Assembly (NCBI GenBank): GCA_002481545.1
Contig: DLEF01000007.1
Coordinates: forward strand, 1 to 64,000
Direction: 5' to 3'
Origin: Cyanobacteria bacterium UBA7753
Lineage (GTDB): Bacteria; Cyanobacteriota; Vampirovibrionia; Gastranaerophilales; Gastranaerophilaceae
DNA length: 64,000 nt
The translations under genes and the position numbers were made by a program. Position 1 is the stretch's first letter. Every line of letters begins with the position of its first letter. Of the stretch, positions 50,622 to 57,807 are shown one piece after another. The notes beneath the pieces are model-generated. The model ran no database searches, was not told the origin of the DNA, and worked only from the letters and a program-made list of their open reading frames with translations.

Positions 50622-52729
50622 AAGTCAAGCAGCCTGCTCATTGAAGTATCCGAGACTTCAACAACCATCTTGTTTTTGCCTACTCTAACGATATATCTTG
50701 TTGCATTATCGGTCTTTTCGGTTTCTTTTAAATAAATCTTATCTTCGACAACGTTATTGAATTTTTTGAGCACGAAGTAATCATCGTCAATATGTCCTAC
50801 AAGAGAGGAGAAGTTGTCGTAATTAACGAGGTAAATACCTGCGTGGTCGTTGAGTTTTACCTCTGTCAACATAGTTAAATCATCCGTGTCATCATCAGTT
50901 GTTTGTTCTTGCGGTTTTTCAGTCTCTTTCGCAACATTTTGGACAGGTTCAGGTGCTTTCGCAACAAGCGCAGGTTCAACGATTTGAGGTTCCTGCGGAG
51001 CCGTGATTTGAGGTTCTTCCTCTTCCGTATCGTCTGACATATAATCGAAGATTTCATCTGCAGGCGATTGTTCTGGCAACCCGTTTGCGCTGTTATTTTG
51101 CGCCATTGTCTGCATTGCTAATTCGTCAAAGAAGTCTTTATCATCAATATTGCTAAAGTCTGACAAATATCCGTCAGGATTATATTGATTTTCTTGCGGA
51201 GCAGCCGTTTCAGGAACAGATAATTCCGCAGGTTTGTCAATAAGTTCTTCGGTTTGCGCATTGTCAACAACAGGTGTTTCAGGAACCTGTGTATTATTTT
51301 CTACAGGCTCTGTCGGAGCTGCAGGCTGTTCTGTAGGGATATTGTCCTGAACAGGTGCGACATTGTTTTGTGACATTTCCTGTATTGTTTGTGAAACATC
51401 CTCACTTGCTGTTTGTGCGTTGTTTGAAAAATCGTGTTCAAAATCTTCATCAACATAATCGTTGTTGAAGGTTTCATCACCTGTGGCAGGCTCTGCGTCA
51501 GGAGTTTTAAAATCGTTTGAATATTGATTTTCAGTTTCTGCCTTGTTGAGCATATCATCAAAGCTTGTGTATGCTGCAGGCTCTTCCGGTTCAGGCAAGG
51601 TCGGCTCTTGAGGAGCAGGCTCCGTATAATCGCCCTGTCCGAGAGGTTTGTTGCTCGGAATATAGGTGTTACCGCCGACTTCGGGTTCTTCATGCCTGAA
51701 GTTTCTCTCGATTTTCTTGTTAATCTTTTTGTCTAACGCAAGGATAATCATAATAACGATTATCGGGAACGTTATTGCGCCTGCAAGCAACAAGAGTTTC
51801 CAAATTCCGAGTTGTGCAAAATCAAAGCTGTGCTTATTTGGTTTCGGCTTATCCAAGCCCCTTTGTTGTCTTTTCTTGAGTCTTGCAAGTCGTTTTTCGT
51901 GTCTTTCTTTTTCGATTTTTACATCGTTTTCTTGAATTTCCTTGTTTAAAATAGCATCGTTGGAATTGTCAACCAACGGAGCATTTGTATTTGTTTTAAC
52001 CTCGTGTTCAAGTACATCTATCGGTTTTTGTGCAGGTTTAGCCGCAATCTTCTTTGTAGAAACCGCAGGTTTTGTTACAGGTTTCGGAGTCGGTTTTGCA
52101 GCTTGCTTAACAGGCTTAACCTCAGGTCTTGTCGCTTTTTTAAGCGGGTTAACAAAATGTTTTTGATTGTTGGAGGCTGTCTTAACCGTAGTCGGTTTCT
52201 TTTCAGCCGGTTTTTGTGTTGTTGGTTTTGTTGCAGATTTTACTGCATGTTGAGTGGTATTTTTAGCGACAGCAATCTTAGCGGATTTAGCTTTTGTATC
52301 CGCAGGATGAGTGGTGTGTTTTGACGTTGCGAGCTGTTGAGTTCTCGGGACAACGTTTATTGCGTGGTCACTGGTTATGGTAATTTTTGTATAGCCTTTG
52401 CCTCCGCTTACGGCTTGAGTGTTAACGGTGACGTTAGAGACCGAGCCCGAAACATTGTTCATCTTAGGCGCCCCGCGAAGGGAGCTTTTGGTTTCAGGCA
52501 TCAGGATAACGTATTTGTTGTTAGCTTTTTTGTTCACAACAACAGGTTCCGTGTAAGGTCTGTCGGTGTAAATCATTACTTTGACTGCATTACCGGATTC
52601 CTTGTTGACTCTTACGTCAACAACGTTATTCTTATATGAATCAGCAAAAGCAAGACTCGTTGTCATTAACGATGCCAGCAACAATGCTGATAATTTCTTT
52701 TTCCCGTTAGTTCCACTCATCATATTCAT
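50618..52729 (-). CDS. Large envelope protein with AMIN-like N-terminus, Lys/Pro linker and internal membrane helix
   Basis: About 703 residues from the preferred ATG 52729, which gives a clean signal peptide (KKKLSALLLASLMTTSLAFA). Residues about 30-130 form a beta-rich domain resembling AMIN domains (VVDVRVNKESGNAVKVMIYTDRPYTEPVVV). Then comes a long K/P/A/T-rich spacer, one membrane helix (about 325-345, LLLLAGAITFPIIVIMIILAL), a very acidic P/E/Q-rich stretch, and a C-terminal folded domain (LTEVKLNDHAGIYLVNYDNFSSLVGHIDDDYFVLKKF). This implies a protein linking the periplasm and cytoplasm. It forms an operon with the solute-binding lipoprotein. The family is not recognised. Confidence 0.6.
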   Translation of the reverse strand: MNMMSGTNGKKKLSALLLASLMTTSLAFADSYKNNVVDVRVNKESGNAVKVMIYTDRPYTEPVVVNKKANNKYVILMPETKSSLRGAPKMNNVSGSVSNVTVNTQAVSGGKGYTKITITSDHAINVVPRTQQLATSKHTTHPADTKAKSAKIAVAKNTTQHAVKSATKPTTQKPAEKKPTTVKTASNNQKHFVNPLKKATRPEVKPVKQAAKPTPKPVTKPAVSTKKIAAKPAQKPIDVLEHEVKTNTNAPLVDNSNDAILNKEIQENDVKIEKERHEKRLARLKKRQQRGLDKPKPNKHSFDFAQLGIWKLLLLAGAITFPIIVIMIILALDKKINKKIERNFRHEEPEVGGNTYIPSNKPLGQGDYTEPAPQEPTLPEPEEPAAYTSFDDMLNKAETENQYSNDFKTPDAEPATGDETFNNDYVDEDFEHDFSNNAQTASEDVSQTIQEMSQNNVAPVQDNIPTEQPAAPTEPVENNTQVPETPVVDNAQTEELIDKPAELSVPETAAPQENQYNPDGYLSDFSNIDDKDFFDELAMQTMAQNNSANGLPEQSPADEIFDYMSDDTEEEEPQITAPQEPQIVEPALVAKAPEPVQNVAKETEKPQEQTTDDDTDDLTMLTEVKLNDHAGIYLVNYDNFSSLVGHIDDDYFVLKKFNNVVEDKIYLKETEKTDNATRYIVRVGKNKMVVEVSDTSMSRLLDL

Positions 52730-52743
52730 TTTAGCACATATAT

Positions 52744-52759
52744 CAATTGTGTACAATTG
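52744..52759. promoter_or_regulatory. Palindromic operator between divergent genes
   Basis: CAATTGT, two bases, ACAATTG: each arm contains CAATTG. It lies within the predicted promoter of the large envelope protein gene and upstream of the -10-like box at 52801. Confidence 0.45.
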
Positions 52760-52800
52760 TAAAGTTTTTTTTGAAGTGTGAAATCATACAAATAGTGTAG

Positions 52801-52825
52801 ACTTTATATAAGTGTAAGAAGAAAA
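52801..52825 (+). promoter_or_regulatory. Half match to the shared promoter element
   Basis: ACTTTATATAAGTGTAAG closely matches the second box of the bipartite element, but the sequence 22 bases upstream (TGAAATCATA) matches the first box at only about half its positions. It would serve the EF-hand gene through a leader of about 200 bases. Confidence 0.35.
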
Positions 52826-52851
52826 TGAGTAACAACTCAAAAGGAGCTAAA

Positions 52852-52869
52852 ATGATTGACACATGTTAA
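52852..52869 (+). CDS. Five-codon upstream ORF with strong SD
   Basis: AAAAGGAGC stands four bases before an ATG that is followed by only four more codons and TAA (MIDTC). A strong ribosome site on so short an ORF in a 200-base leader suggests a regulatory mini-ORF or the remnant of a longer gene. Confidence 0.3.
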   Translation: MIDTC

Positions 52870-53025
52870 AGCAATGCCTAACGGCTACATAACTTGCGGG
52901 AGACAGAAATAAAATCAGAGAAAAGATAAAGAAATAAATAGAGAAGAAGAAATAAAAACAAAGAGAAAGACTAGTTTAGAGGTAACAAAAACAACAAATA
53001 AGAAGAAACACAGGAGCTTTATAAA

Positions 53026-53316
53026 ATGAACGTATTAACAAGATACGCATTTATCTCTACATACAATGCAGAAAAATTGACAAAACAACAAGCAACAACA
53101 AACAATATCGGCAGTGTAGATTTCTCAAAATGCGATAAAGACGGCGACGGAGAAATTTCACTGGATGAAATTTTAGCAAATCAAGATGTTTGCGACAAAC
53201 TGATGAAGGCTATTCAAGCAAAGATTGATAAGAACAGCAATGAACAGGCAAGCCTGAAAGCACAACAGGCGAAAGCAGAGCAAACATCTGAAAAACAATT
53301 TGAATTAGCAGCATAA
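53026..53316 (+). CDS. Small EF-hand protein
   Basis: A 96-residue soluble protein with one canonical EF-hand loop (about 37-48: DKDGDGEISLDE, with Asp/Gly/Glu at the calcium-coordinating positions), followed by a helix (DVCDKLMKAIQAKIDKNS) and a Gln/Ala/Lys-rich tail. The N-terminus (MNVLTRYAFISTYNAE) is conserved-looking but is not a signal peptide. SD CAGGAGC precedes the ATG. Its long leader and the terminator at 53406 make it a monocistronic unit. A calcium-binding or calcium-buffering role is inferred from the loop only. Confidence 0.7.
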   Translation: MNVLTRYAFISTYNAEKLTKQQATTNNIGSVDFSKCDKDGDGEISLDEILANQDVCDKLMKAIQAKIDKNSNEQASLKAQQAKAEQTSEKQFELAA

Positions 53317-53405
53317 TTGCACCAAATATTCAACTATCAAAAAAGTAAAAAGCAAACCTTCGAGGTAATTGGTTTGTGGCGTGATTAAATTATTAGGAAA
53401 AATTT

Positions 53406-53440
53406 AAAAGAAACTGTCCGACGGGCAGTTTCTTTTTTAG
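53406..53440. terminator. Terminator, left copy of a direct repeat
   Basis: GAAACTG and CAGTTTC arms with a run of T. The same 35-base sequence recurs at 53803-53838 with one added G. It ends the EF-hand transcript. Confidence 0.85.
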
Positions 53441-53498
53441 TTACAATATTATGATTGAATAAAACCGTCTTATTTTTAATATCAATAGTGTTATACAC

Positions 53499-53527
53499 TT
53501 GTAATATTTGGGAACATAAGTTATAAT
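53499..53527 (+). promoter_or_regulatory. Promoter of antisense RNA, locus 2
   Basis: TTGTAA (53499-53504), a 17-base spacer and TATAAT (53522-53527). The expected start is near 53535. Confidence 0.65.
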
Positions 53528-53534
53528 AAAATCA

Positions 53535-53614
53535 CAGGGTGGTAGTTCTCCTAAACTACCAATAGCCCTTAGAAGTCTAGCGGTTCTTATCTTTTGAGGT
53601 AAGAACCGTTTCTT
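53535..53614 (+). ncRNA. Candidate antisense small RNA (antitoxin RNA, locus 2)
   Basis: About 80 bases: a first hairpin (TGGTAGTT/AACTACCA, loop CTCCTA exposing an anti-SD-like CUCCU, outer pairs AGGG/CCCT) and a second hairpin CGGTTCTTA/TAAGAACCG (53581-53608) followed by TTTCTT as terminator. The terminator lies inside the 3' end of the convergent peptide ORF (28-base overlap). No open frame is present. Confidence 0.55.
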
Positions 53615-53667
53615 AATATGTATAAAATCATAAAGATTAGTAATAAACTAACATTGAATTTATCCAT
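53587..53667 (-). CDS. 26-residue hydrophobic peptide, candidate type I toxin
   Basis: A 27-codon minus-strand ORF with SD AAAGGAGGT five bases before ATG 53667. The peptide begins MDKFN, has an uninterrupted hydrophobic core (VSLLLIFMILYIL, residues 6-18) and a basic end (RNGSYLKR), as in Fst/Ldr/TxpA-like membrane toxins. The predicted leader of about 89 bases holds ACCTCC (53715-53720), perfectly complementary to the SD, which would keep the primary mRNA silent. The 3' end is overlapped by a convergent small RNA. The type I toxin-antitoxin role is inferred; no sequence family is identified. Confidence 0.55.
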   Translation of the reverse strand: MDKFNVSLLLIFMILYILRNGSYLKR

Positions 53668-53762
53668 ACAGACCTCCTTTCTAGTCGGTCCTTTACCCGA
53701 AGTCTATAACAATTGGAGGTTAGGTTTCCTTTTGAAAAGAGCTATCTTTACCTTGCGTTTAT

Positions 53763-53791
53763 AGTTTAACATATTTTCTGCAGTTTGTCTA
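53763..53791 (-). promoter_or_regulatory. Promoter of the locus 2 peptide mRNA
   Basis: On the minus strand there is TAGACA (plus TGTCTA 53786-53791), a 17-base spacer and TAAACT (plus AGTTTA 53763-53768). Confidence 0.45.
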
Positions 53792-53802
53792 ATGTATATT
53801 AT

Positions 53803-53838
53803 AAAAGAAACTGTCCGATGGGGCAGTTTCTTTTTTAG
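53803..53838. terminator. Terminator, right copy of the direct repeat
   Basis: Nearly identical to 53406-53440. The two copies bracket the whole type I toxin-antitoxin-like locus, and there is no plus-strand gene between them for this copy to terminate. Confidence 0.75.
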
Positions 53839-53855
53839 TGTTTCTTTCTATTATA

Positions 53856-53898
53856 TTGAAATTGTTAATACAATGTGTTACAATATTAATACAATGTG
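53856..53898 (+). promoter_or_regulatory. relB promoter with repeated operator
   Basis: TTGAAA (53856-53861), a 17-base spacer and TACAAT (53879-53884). Two identical 13-base direct repeats TTAATACAATGTG (53865 and 53886), 21 bases apart, overlap it, as expected for autoregulation by a ribbon-helix-helix antitoxin. Confidence 0.6.
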
Positions 53899-53925
53899 AT
53901 ATCAATATAACAAGGATTTTCAAAA

Positions 53926-54195
53926 ATGGCACAATCAAATATAAGTATAAGAGTAGACAAAAATCTAAAAGAACAATTTGACAAAATCTGTGATGAATTG
54001 GGTTTCACTATGACGACAGCAATAAACATGTTTTTAAGAAAAGTCGTCAGAGAACGTGGAATCCCGTTTGCCTTATCTCTAAATGATTATAACGAAGAAA
54101 CCCGCAAGGTTATTGAACAAACGGAACAAGGGAAAGGACTTGTCGGACCGTTCAATAATATGGAAGACCTAAAAAAATCATTAGAGGAAGACTAG
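53926..54195 (+). CDS. relB: RelB/DinJ-family antitoxin
   Basis: An 89-residue antitoxin. The N-terminal ribbon-helix-helix DNA-binding part is typical (NISIRVDKNLKEQFDKICDELGFTMTTAINMFLRKVVRERGIPF), and the C-terminal acidic tail (about 55-89) is the toxin-wrapping region. It pairs with the yafQ-like gene that starts one base after its stop. The promoter carries two direct operator repeats. Because the toxin is truncated, this antitoxin may now be an orphan regulator. Confidence 0.9.
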   Translation: MAQSNISIRVDKNLKEQFDKICDELGFTMTTAINMFLRKVVRERGIPFALSLNDYNEETRKVIEQTEQGKGLVGPFNNMEDLKKSLEED

Positions 54196-54196
54196 G

Positions 54197-54421
54197 ATGT
54201 TGAATATATATTATTCCACCAAAATAAAAAAAGATTTAAAATTATTAAAGAAGAGGAAGTATAATATAGAAAGTTTTTGGGCAGTTGTCGAATTATTGGC
54301 TAATAATAAGGCATTGCCACAAAAATATTTAGACCATTCTTTGAGCGGGAATTATGCAGGATATCAAGAATGCCATATTGAACCTGATTGGTTGTTGATA
54401 TATAAAATAACCAATGACTAA
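54197..54421 (+). CDS. yafQ: YafQ-family mRNA interferase, truncated by an in-frame stop
   Basis: A 74-residue product matching the first four fifths of YafQ/RelE-type toxins: YYSTKIKKDLKLLKKRKYNIE, a helical centre, and HSLSGNYAGYQECHIEPDWLLIYKI. It stops at TAA 54419-54421, but the same frame continues with the family's C-terminal LTLILSRTGSHSDLF up to TAG 54467-54469. The missing part holds the catalytic His of the GSHSDLF motif, so the toxin is probably inactive. A single change (for example GAA to TAA) would explain it. The gene starts one base after relB. Confidence 0.8.
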   Translation: MLNIYYSTKIKKDLKLLKKRKYNIESFWAVVELLANNKALPQKYLDHSLSGNYAGYQECHIEPDWLLIYKITND

Positions 54422-54469
54422 CTAACTTTAATATTATCCAGAACAGGTTCACACAGCGATTTATTTTAG
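54422..54469 (+). pseudogene. Detached C-terminal end of yafQ
   Basis: Fifteen codons in the yafQ frame directly after its TAA encode the conserved end of the family (LSRTGSHSDLF) followed by TAG. The last bases overlap the 3' end of rfbA on the other strand. Confidence 0.75.
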
Positions 54470-55330
54470 ATTTTTAATATACGAAAAATACTCATTATTT
54501 TTATATTGTTCTGTTTCTTGTTGGATTTGTTGTTTTGTCAAAAATCCGACGCGATAAGCAACTTCTTCCAAGCACGCTATTTTAATTCCTTGGTTTTCCT
54601 CAATTGTTTCGACATACTGGCTTGCCCTCAAAAGAGAACTGTGCGTCCCCGTATCGAGCCAAGCGAACCCACGTCCGAATAATTCAACATTCAGTTTATT
54701 TTTCTCAAGATAAATTTTGTTTAAATCGGTAATCTCTAATTCACCTCTTGCGGATGGTTTTAAATTCTTTGCATACTCAACGACTTTGTTGTCATAAAAA
54801 TACAAACCTGTTACCGCATAATTTGATTTAGGCTCTTTTGGTTTTTCTTCAATAGAGATAACTTTGCCGTCCTTGTCAAATTCAACAACACCAAATCTTT
54901 CGGGATCTTTAACGGGATAGCCGAAAACAGTTGCTTCGCCGTTTTCTTGAGCATCTTTTGCAGCTTTCTTCAACATCCCCGAGAACCCCGGACCATAGAA
55001 GATATTATCGCCTAAAATCATTGCAACCGAATCGTCTCCGATAAACTCTTCTCCAAGGATAAACGCTTGCGCAAGCCCTTCCGGTTTTGGCTGAACCTTG
55101 TATGAAAAATGCACGCCGAATTGGGAGCCGTCGCCCAAAAGTTTTTCAAAATTCGGGATATCGTGAGGGGTGGAAATAATCAGAATTTCTCTTATCCCTG
55201 CAAGCATTAAAACAGATATAGGATAATAAACCATAGGTTTATCATAAACCGGCAAAAGTTGTTTTGATACAACCATTGTACTCGGATATAACCTTGTTCC
55301 GCTGCCGCCTGCAAGTACAATTCCCTTCAT
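54461..55330 (-). CDS. rfbA: Glucose-1-phosphate thymidylyltransferase
   Basis: A 289-residue enzyme making dTDP-glucose, the first step to dTDP-L-rhamnose. The nucleotide-binding loop GGSGTRLYPST is at 8-18. Further conserved parts are DKPMVYYPISVLMLAGI, VQPKPEGLAQAFILGEEFIG, ILGDNIFYG and GFAWLDTGTH. It is last in the order rfbC-rfbB-rfbD-rfbA with a one-base gap to rfbD. The end overlaps the yafQ remnant on the opposite strand. Confidence 0.96.
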   Translation of the reverse strand: MKGIVLAGGSGTRLYPSTMVVSKQLLPVYDKPMVYYPISVLMLAGIREILIISTPHDIPNFEKLLGDGSQFGVHFSYKVQPKPEGLAQAFILGEEFIGDDSVAMILGDNIFYGPGFSGMLKKAAKDAQENGEATVFGYPVKDPERFGVVEFDKDGKVISIEEKPKEPKSNYAVTGLYFYDNKVVEYAKNLKPSARGELEITDLNKIYLEKNKLNVELFGRGFAWLDTGTHSSLLRASQYVETIEENQGIKIACLEEVAYRVGFLTKQQIQQETEQYKNNEYFSYIKNLK

Positions 55331-55331
55331 C

Positions 55332-56171
55332 TTATACCTCTTTCCTTAATTTTATATAATCCGCCAGAGCATCCTCCCAGTTTCTGCAAATCCCGTGGTT
55401 ATCCATAACACTGTAAGACGGTCTTTTCGCAGGTCTGGGAAATTCCTCCGTTGTGCAAGGGTTTAAATTAACCTTCAACCCGCTAAGTTCAAACATTTTC
55501 TTTGCAAACCCGTACCAACTTGTCTTTCCGCTACCGCATACATGATAAGTTCCGAACGGAGCCTGTTCGCCGAGGAGCTTTATTATTCCGTTTGACAGCT
55601 CCACGGTCCACGTAGGACAGCCAACCTGATCATCAACAACTTTTACTTCAGGTCTGTCAGCTAGCGATATCATTGTTTCTACAAAATTTTTGCCGTGGAT
55701 ACCATATAACCAACTTGTACGAGTTATATAATGTTTTTTACAGTATTTGCGGACAGCCTCTTCCCCTTCCCATTTTGTTAAACCGTAGTTGTTAAGAGGG
55801 GCGGTTTTGTCTGTCGGCTCATAAGGTTTCGTACCATTTCCTGCAAATACATAATCAGTAGAGATATAAACAAGTGTTGCGCCAATTTTTCCGCAAGTTT
55901 TTGCAATATTTTCGGTACCGTTAGCGTTGATTTTTCTTGCGGTTGCTAAATCTTCTTCCGCTTTATCAACATTGGTATAAGCGGCACAATGGATTACGAT
56001 ATCCGGCGTTTCTTTTTGTAAAACGGTTTCAACCATATCAGGGTTGGTTATATCCAAAGTTTGAACATCGGTTCTTATGACATCATAGCCGTTTTTCTCT
56101 AAGATAGGGCACAAGTCCTGTCCGAGCATACCGTTTGCACCTGTCACCAATACCTTTTTATGCATTTGCAA
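55332..56171 (-). CDS. rfbD: dTDP-4-dehydrorhamnose reductase
   Basis: A 279-residue short-chain dehydrogenase catalysing the last step to dTDP-L-rhamnose. The Rossmann motif is GANGMLGQD (about 10-18), the active site YGLTKWEGE carries the Y-x3-K pair, and YVFAG and TSWLYG are family-typical. Its start lies inside the end of rfbB (14-base overlap), indicating translational coupling. Confidence 0.95.
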   Translation of the reverse strand: MQMHKKVLVTGANGMLGQDLCPILEKNGYDVIRTDVQTLDITNPDMVETVLQKETPDIVIHCAAYTNVDKAEEDLATARKINANGTENIAKTCGKIGATLVYISTDYVFAGNGTKPYEPTDKTAPLNNYGLTKWEGEEAVRKYCKKHYITRTSWLYGIHGKNFVETMISLADRPEVKVVDDQVGCPTWTVELSNGIIKLLGEQAPFGTYHVCGSGKTSWYGFAKKMFELSGLKVNLNPCTTEEFPRPAKRPSYSVMDNHGICRNWEDALADYIKLRKEV

Positions 56172-57144
56172 AACTCCTTTTATTTTCGATATTCTTTATC
56201 CAGTCCTGATTATTCAAATACCAATCTATGGTTAATTTTATGCCTTCTTCAAAAGTTACGGACGGTTTCCAACCGAGTTCAGCCGTTATTTTGTCGTTTG
56301 ATATTGCATAACGTCTGTCATGTCCGAGCCTGTCTTTAACATACTCAATAGAGCTTTCATCCTTGCCCATTGCATCAAGTATAAGATGAGTGATTTCAAG
56401 ATTTGTTTTTTCGTTATGACCGCCTATGTTGTAGACTTCACCGATTTTACCTTTATGCAAAACGGTATCTATTGCCTCGCAATGGTCATAGACATAAAGC
56501 CAATCACGGACATTTTGACCGTCCCCATAGACAGGAACTTTTTCGCCTTTTAAAAGTTTTGAGATGAAAAACGGAATAAGTTTTTCAGGGTATTGGTAAG
56601 GCCCATAATTGTTTGAACAACGGGTGTTCAATGTTGGCAGACCGTAGGTTTTGTTATAGGCTCTGACGAGCATATCCGCACTTGCTTTGCTTGCGGAATA
56701 CGGACTGTTCGGAGCGAGTGGAGTAGTTTCGTAGAAATACCCCGTTTTGCCCAGTGTTCCGTAGACTTCATCCGTAGAAACCTGTAAATACTTTTCAATC
56801 CCGATTTCTTTACATGCCTGCAACAGGTTCAATGTACCTTGGACATTCGTTTCAATGAATATTTCGGGCTGTTTTATCGAGTTGTCAACGTGAGATTCTG
56901 CAGCGAAATTTACAACGCAATTTACTTGAGAAATTAAATCTCTGACAAGGTTGTGGTCACAGATGTTTCCGTGGACAAATTCATAATTCGGGTTATCTTT
57001 TACGTCGTCTAAGTTCTCGATATTCCCGCAATATGTGAGGGCATCAAGGTTAATTATTTTGTAATCGGGATGTTTTTTGAGTTCATGCCTTACAAAACAA
57101 CTCCCGATAAAACCTGCCCCGCCTGTTACTAAAAGTGTTGTCAT
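56158..57144 (-). CDS. rfbB: dTDP-glucose 4,6-dehydratase
   Basis: A 328-residue extended SDR enzyme, the second step of dTDP-rhamnose synthesis. Rossmann TGGAGFIGS is at 7-15; TDEVYG holds the catalytic Asp-Glu pair, and YSASKASAD the Tyr-x3-Lys; NNYGPYQYPEKLIP and HNEKTNLEI are conserved. Its start shares one base with the rfbC stop and its end overlaps rfbD. Confidence 0.96.
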   Translation of the reverse strand: MTTLLVTGGAGFIGSCFVRHELKKHPDYKIINLDALTYCGNIENLDDVKDNPNYEFVHGNICDHNLVRDLISQVNCVVNFAAESHVDNSIKQPEIFIETNVQGTLNLLQACKEIGIEKYLQVSTDEVYGTLGKTGYFYETTPLAPNSPYSASKASADMLVRAYNKTYGLPTLNTRCSNNYGPYQYPEKLIPFFISKLLKGEKVPVYGDGQNVRDWLYVYDHCEAIDTVLHKGKIGEVYNIGGHNEKTNLEITHLILDAMGKDESSIEYVKDRLGHDRRYAISNDKITAELGWKPSVTFEEGIKLTIDWYLNNQDWIKNIENKRSFANA

Positions 57145-57701
57145 TATATTAGCTCCTCATTGTTAATGTCGCGGAATTTTGGTTGCACTTTGTCTTTATC
57201 AGACAGTATCGGCTCAAAATCTATGCCCCAATCGACATTTATATCTTTGTCGCACCATAAAATGCCTCTGTCAGCTTGCGGAGCGTATTCCCCTGAGGCT
57301 TTGTATAAGAGTTCTGCCTCATCTGACAGAACAACAAACCCGTGCGCAAACCCTTCGGGGATAAATAACATATGCTTGTTATCTTCACTCAATTCTACTT
57401 TCACATATTGCCCGCGAGTCGGGGAATTTGGTCTAATATCTACCGCAACATCGTAAATCCGACCTCTTGAACAGCGCACAAGCTTTGCCTGTCCGTGAGG
57501 TTTTGCCTGATAGTGTAATCCACGCAGTACGTGCGCTGACGATTTAGAATGATTGTCTTGATTAAATTCAACATCTATCCCGTTTTTAACGAAATCAGAT
57601 TTTTTGTAACTTTCCATAAAAAATCCTCTGTTGTCGCCAAAAACTTTAGGTTTTACAAGGATAACATCTTTTATTTTTTGTCTTTCAAATTCAAACGGCA
57701 T
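57144..57701 (-). CDS. rfbC: dTDP-4-dehydrorhamnose 3,5-epimerase
   Basis: A 185-residue cupin-fold epimerase. GDNRGFFMESY (about 22-32), HVLRGLHYQ with the catalytic His, and GFAHGFVVLSDEAELLYK are all present. It is first in the rfbCBDA operon. The upstream region 57716-57757 holds two ACGYATRCGT palindromes that recur upstream of the 60637 gene. An SD-like AAGGGG precedes the ATG. Confidence 0.95.
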   Translation of the reverse strand: MPFEFERQKIKDVILVKPKVFGDNRGFFMESYKKSDFVKNGIDVEFNQDNHSKSSAHVLRGLHYQAKPHGQAKLVRCSRGRIYDVAVDIRPNSPTRGQYVKVELSEDNKHMLFIPEGFAHGFVVLSDEAELLYKASGEYAPQADRGILWCDKDINVDWGIDFEPILSDKDKVQPKFRDINNEELI

Positions 57702-57715
57702 ATTTTACCCCTTAT

Positions 57716-57757
57716 TATACGTATACGTTTATTTTATCATGAATATTACGCATGCGT
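57716..57757. promoter_or_regulatory. Two ACGYATRCGT palindromes upstream of rfbC
   Basis: ACGTATACGT (57719-57728) and ACGCATGCGT (57748-57757) are both perfect palindromes. Similar sites occur at 60746 and 60775. They are probably binding sites for one regulator of the polysaccharide cluster. Confidence 0.45.
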
Positions 57758-57807
57758 TTAATATAGGAGCATATCTTCTTACAATATAATAACCTTAAAT
57801 AATCTTA

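Noticed and set aside
51301..51693. 130-residue minus-strand ORF overlapping the large envelope protein gene in another frame
   Set aside because: Same strand, shifted frame within a low-complexity P/E/Q-rich region; its open length is explained by the biased codons of the real gene.
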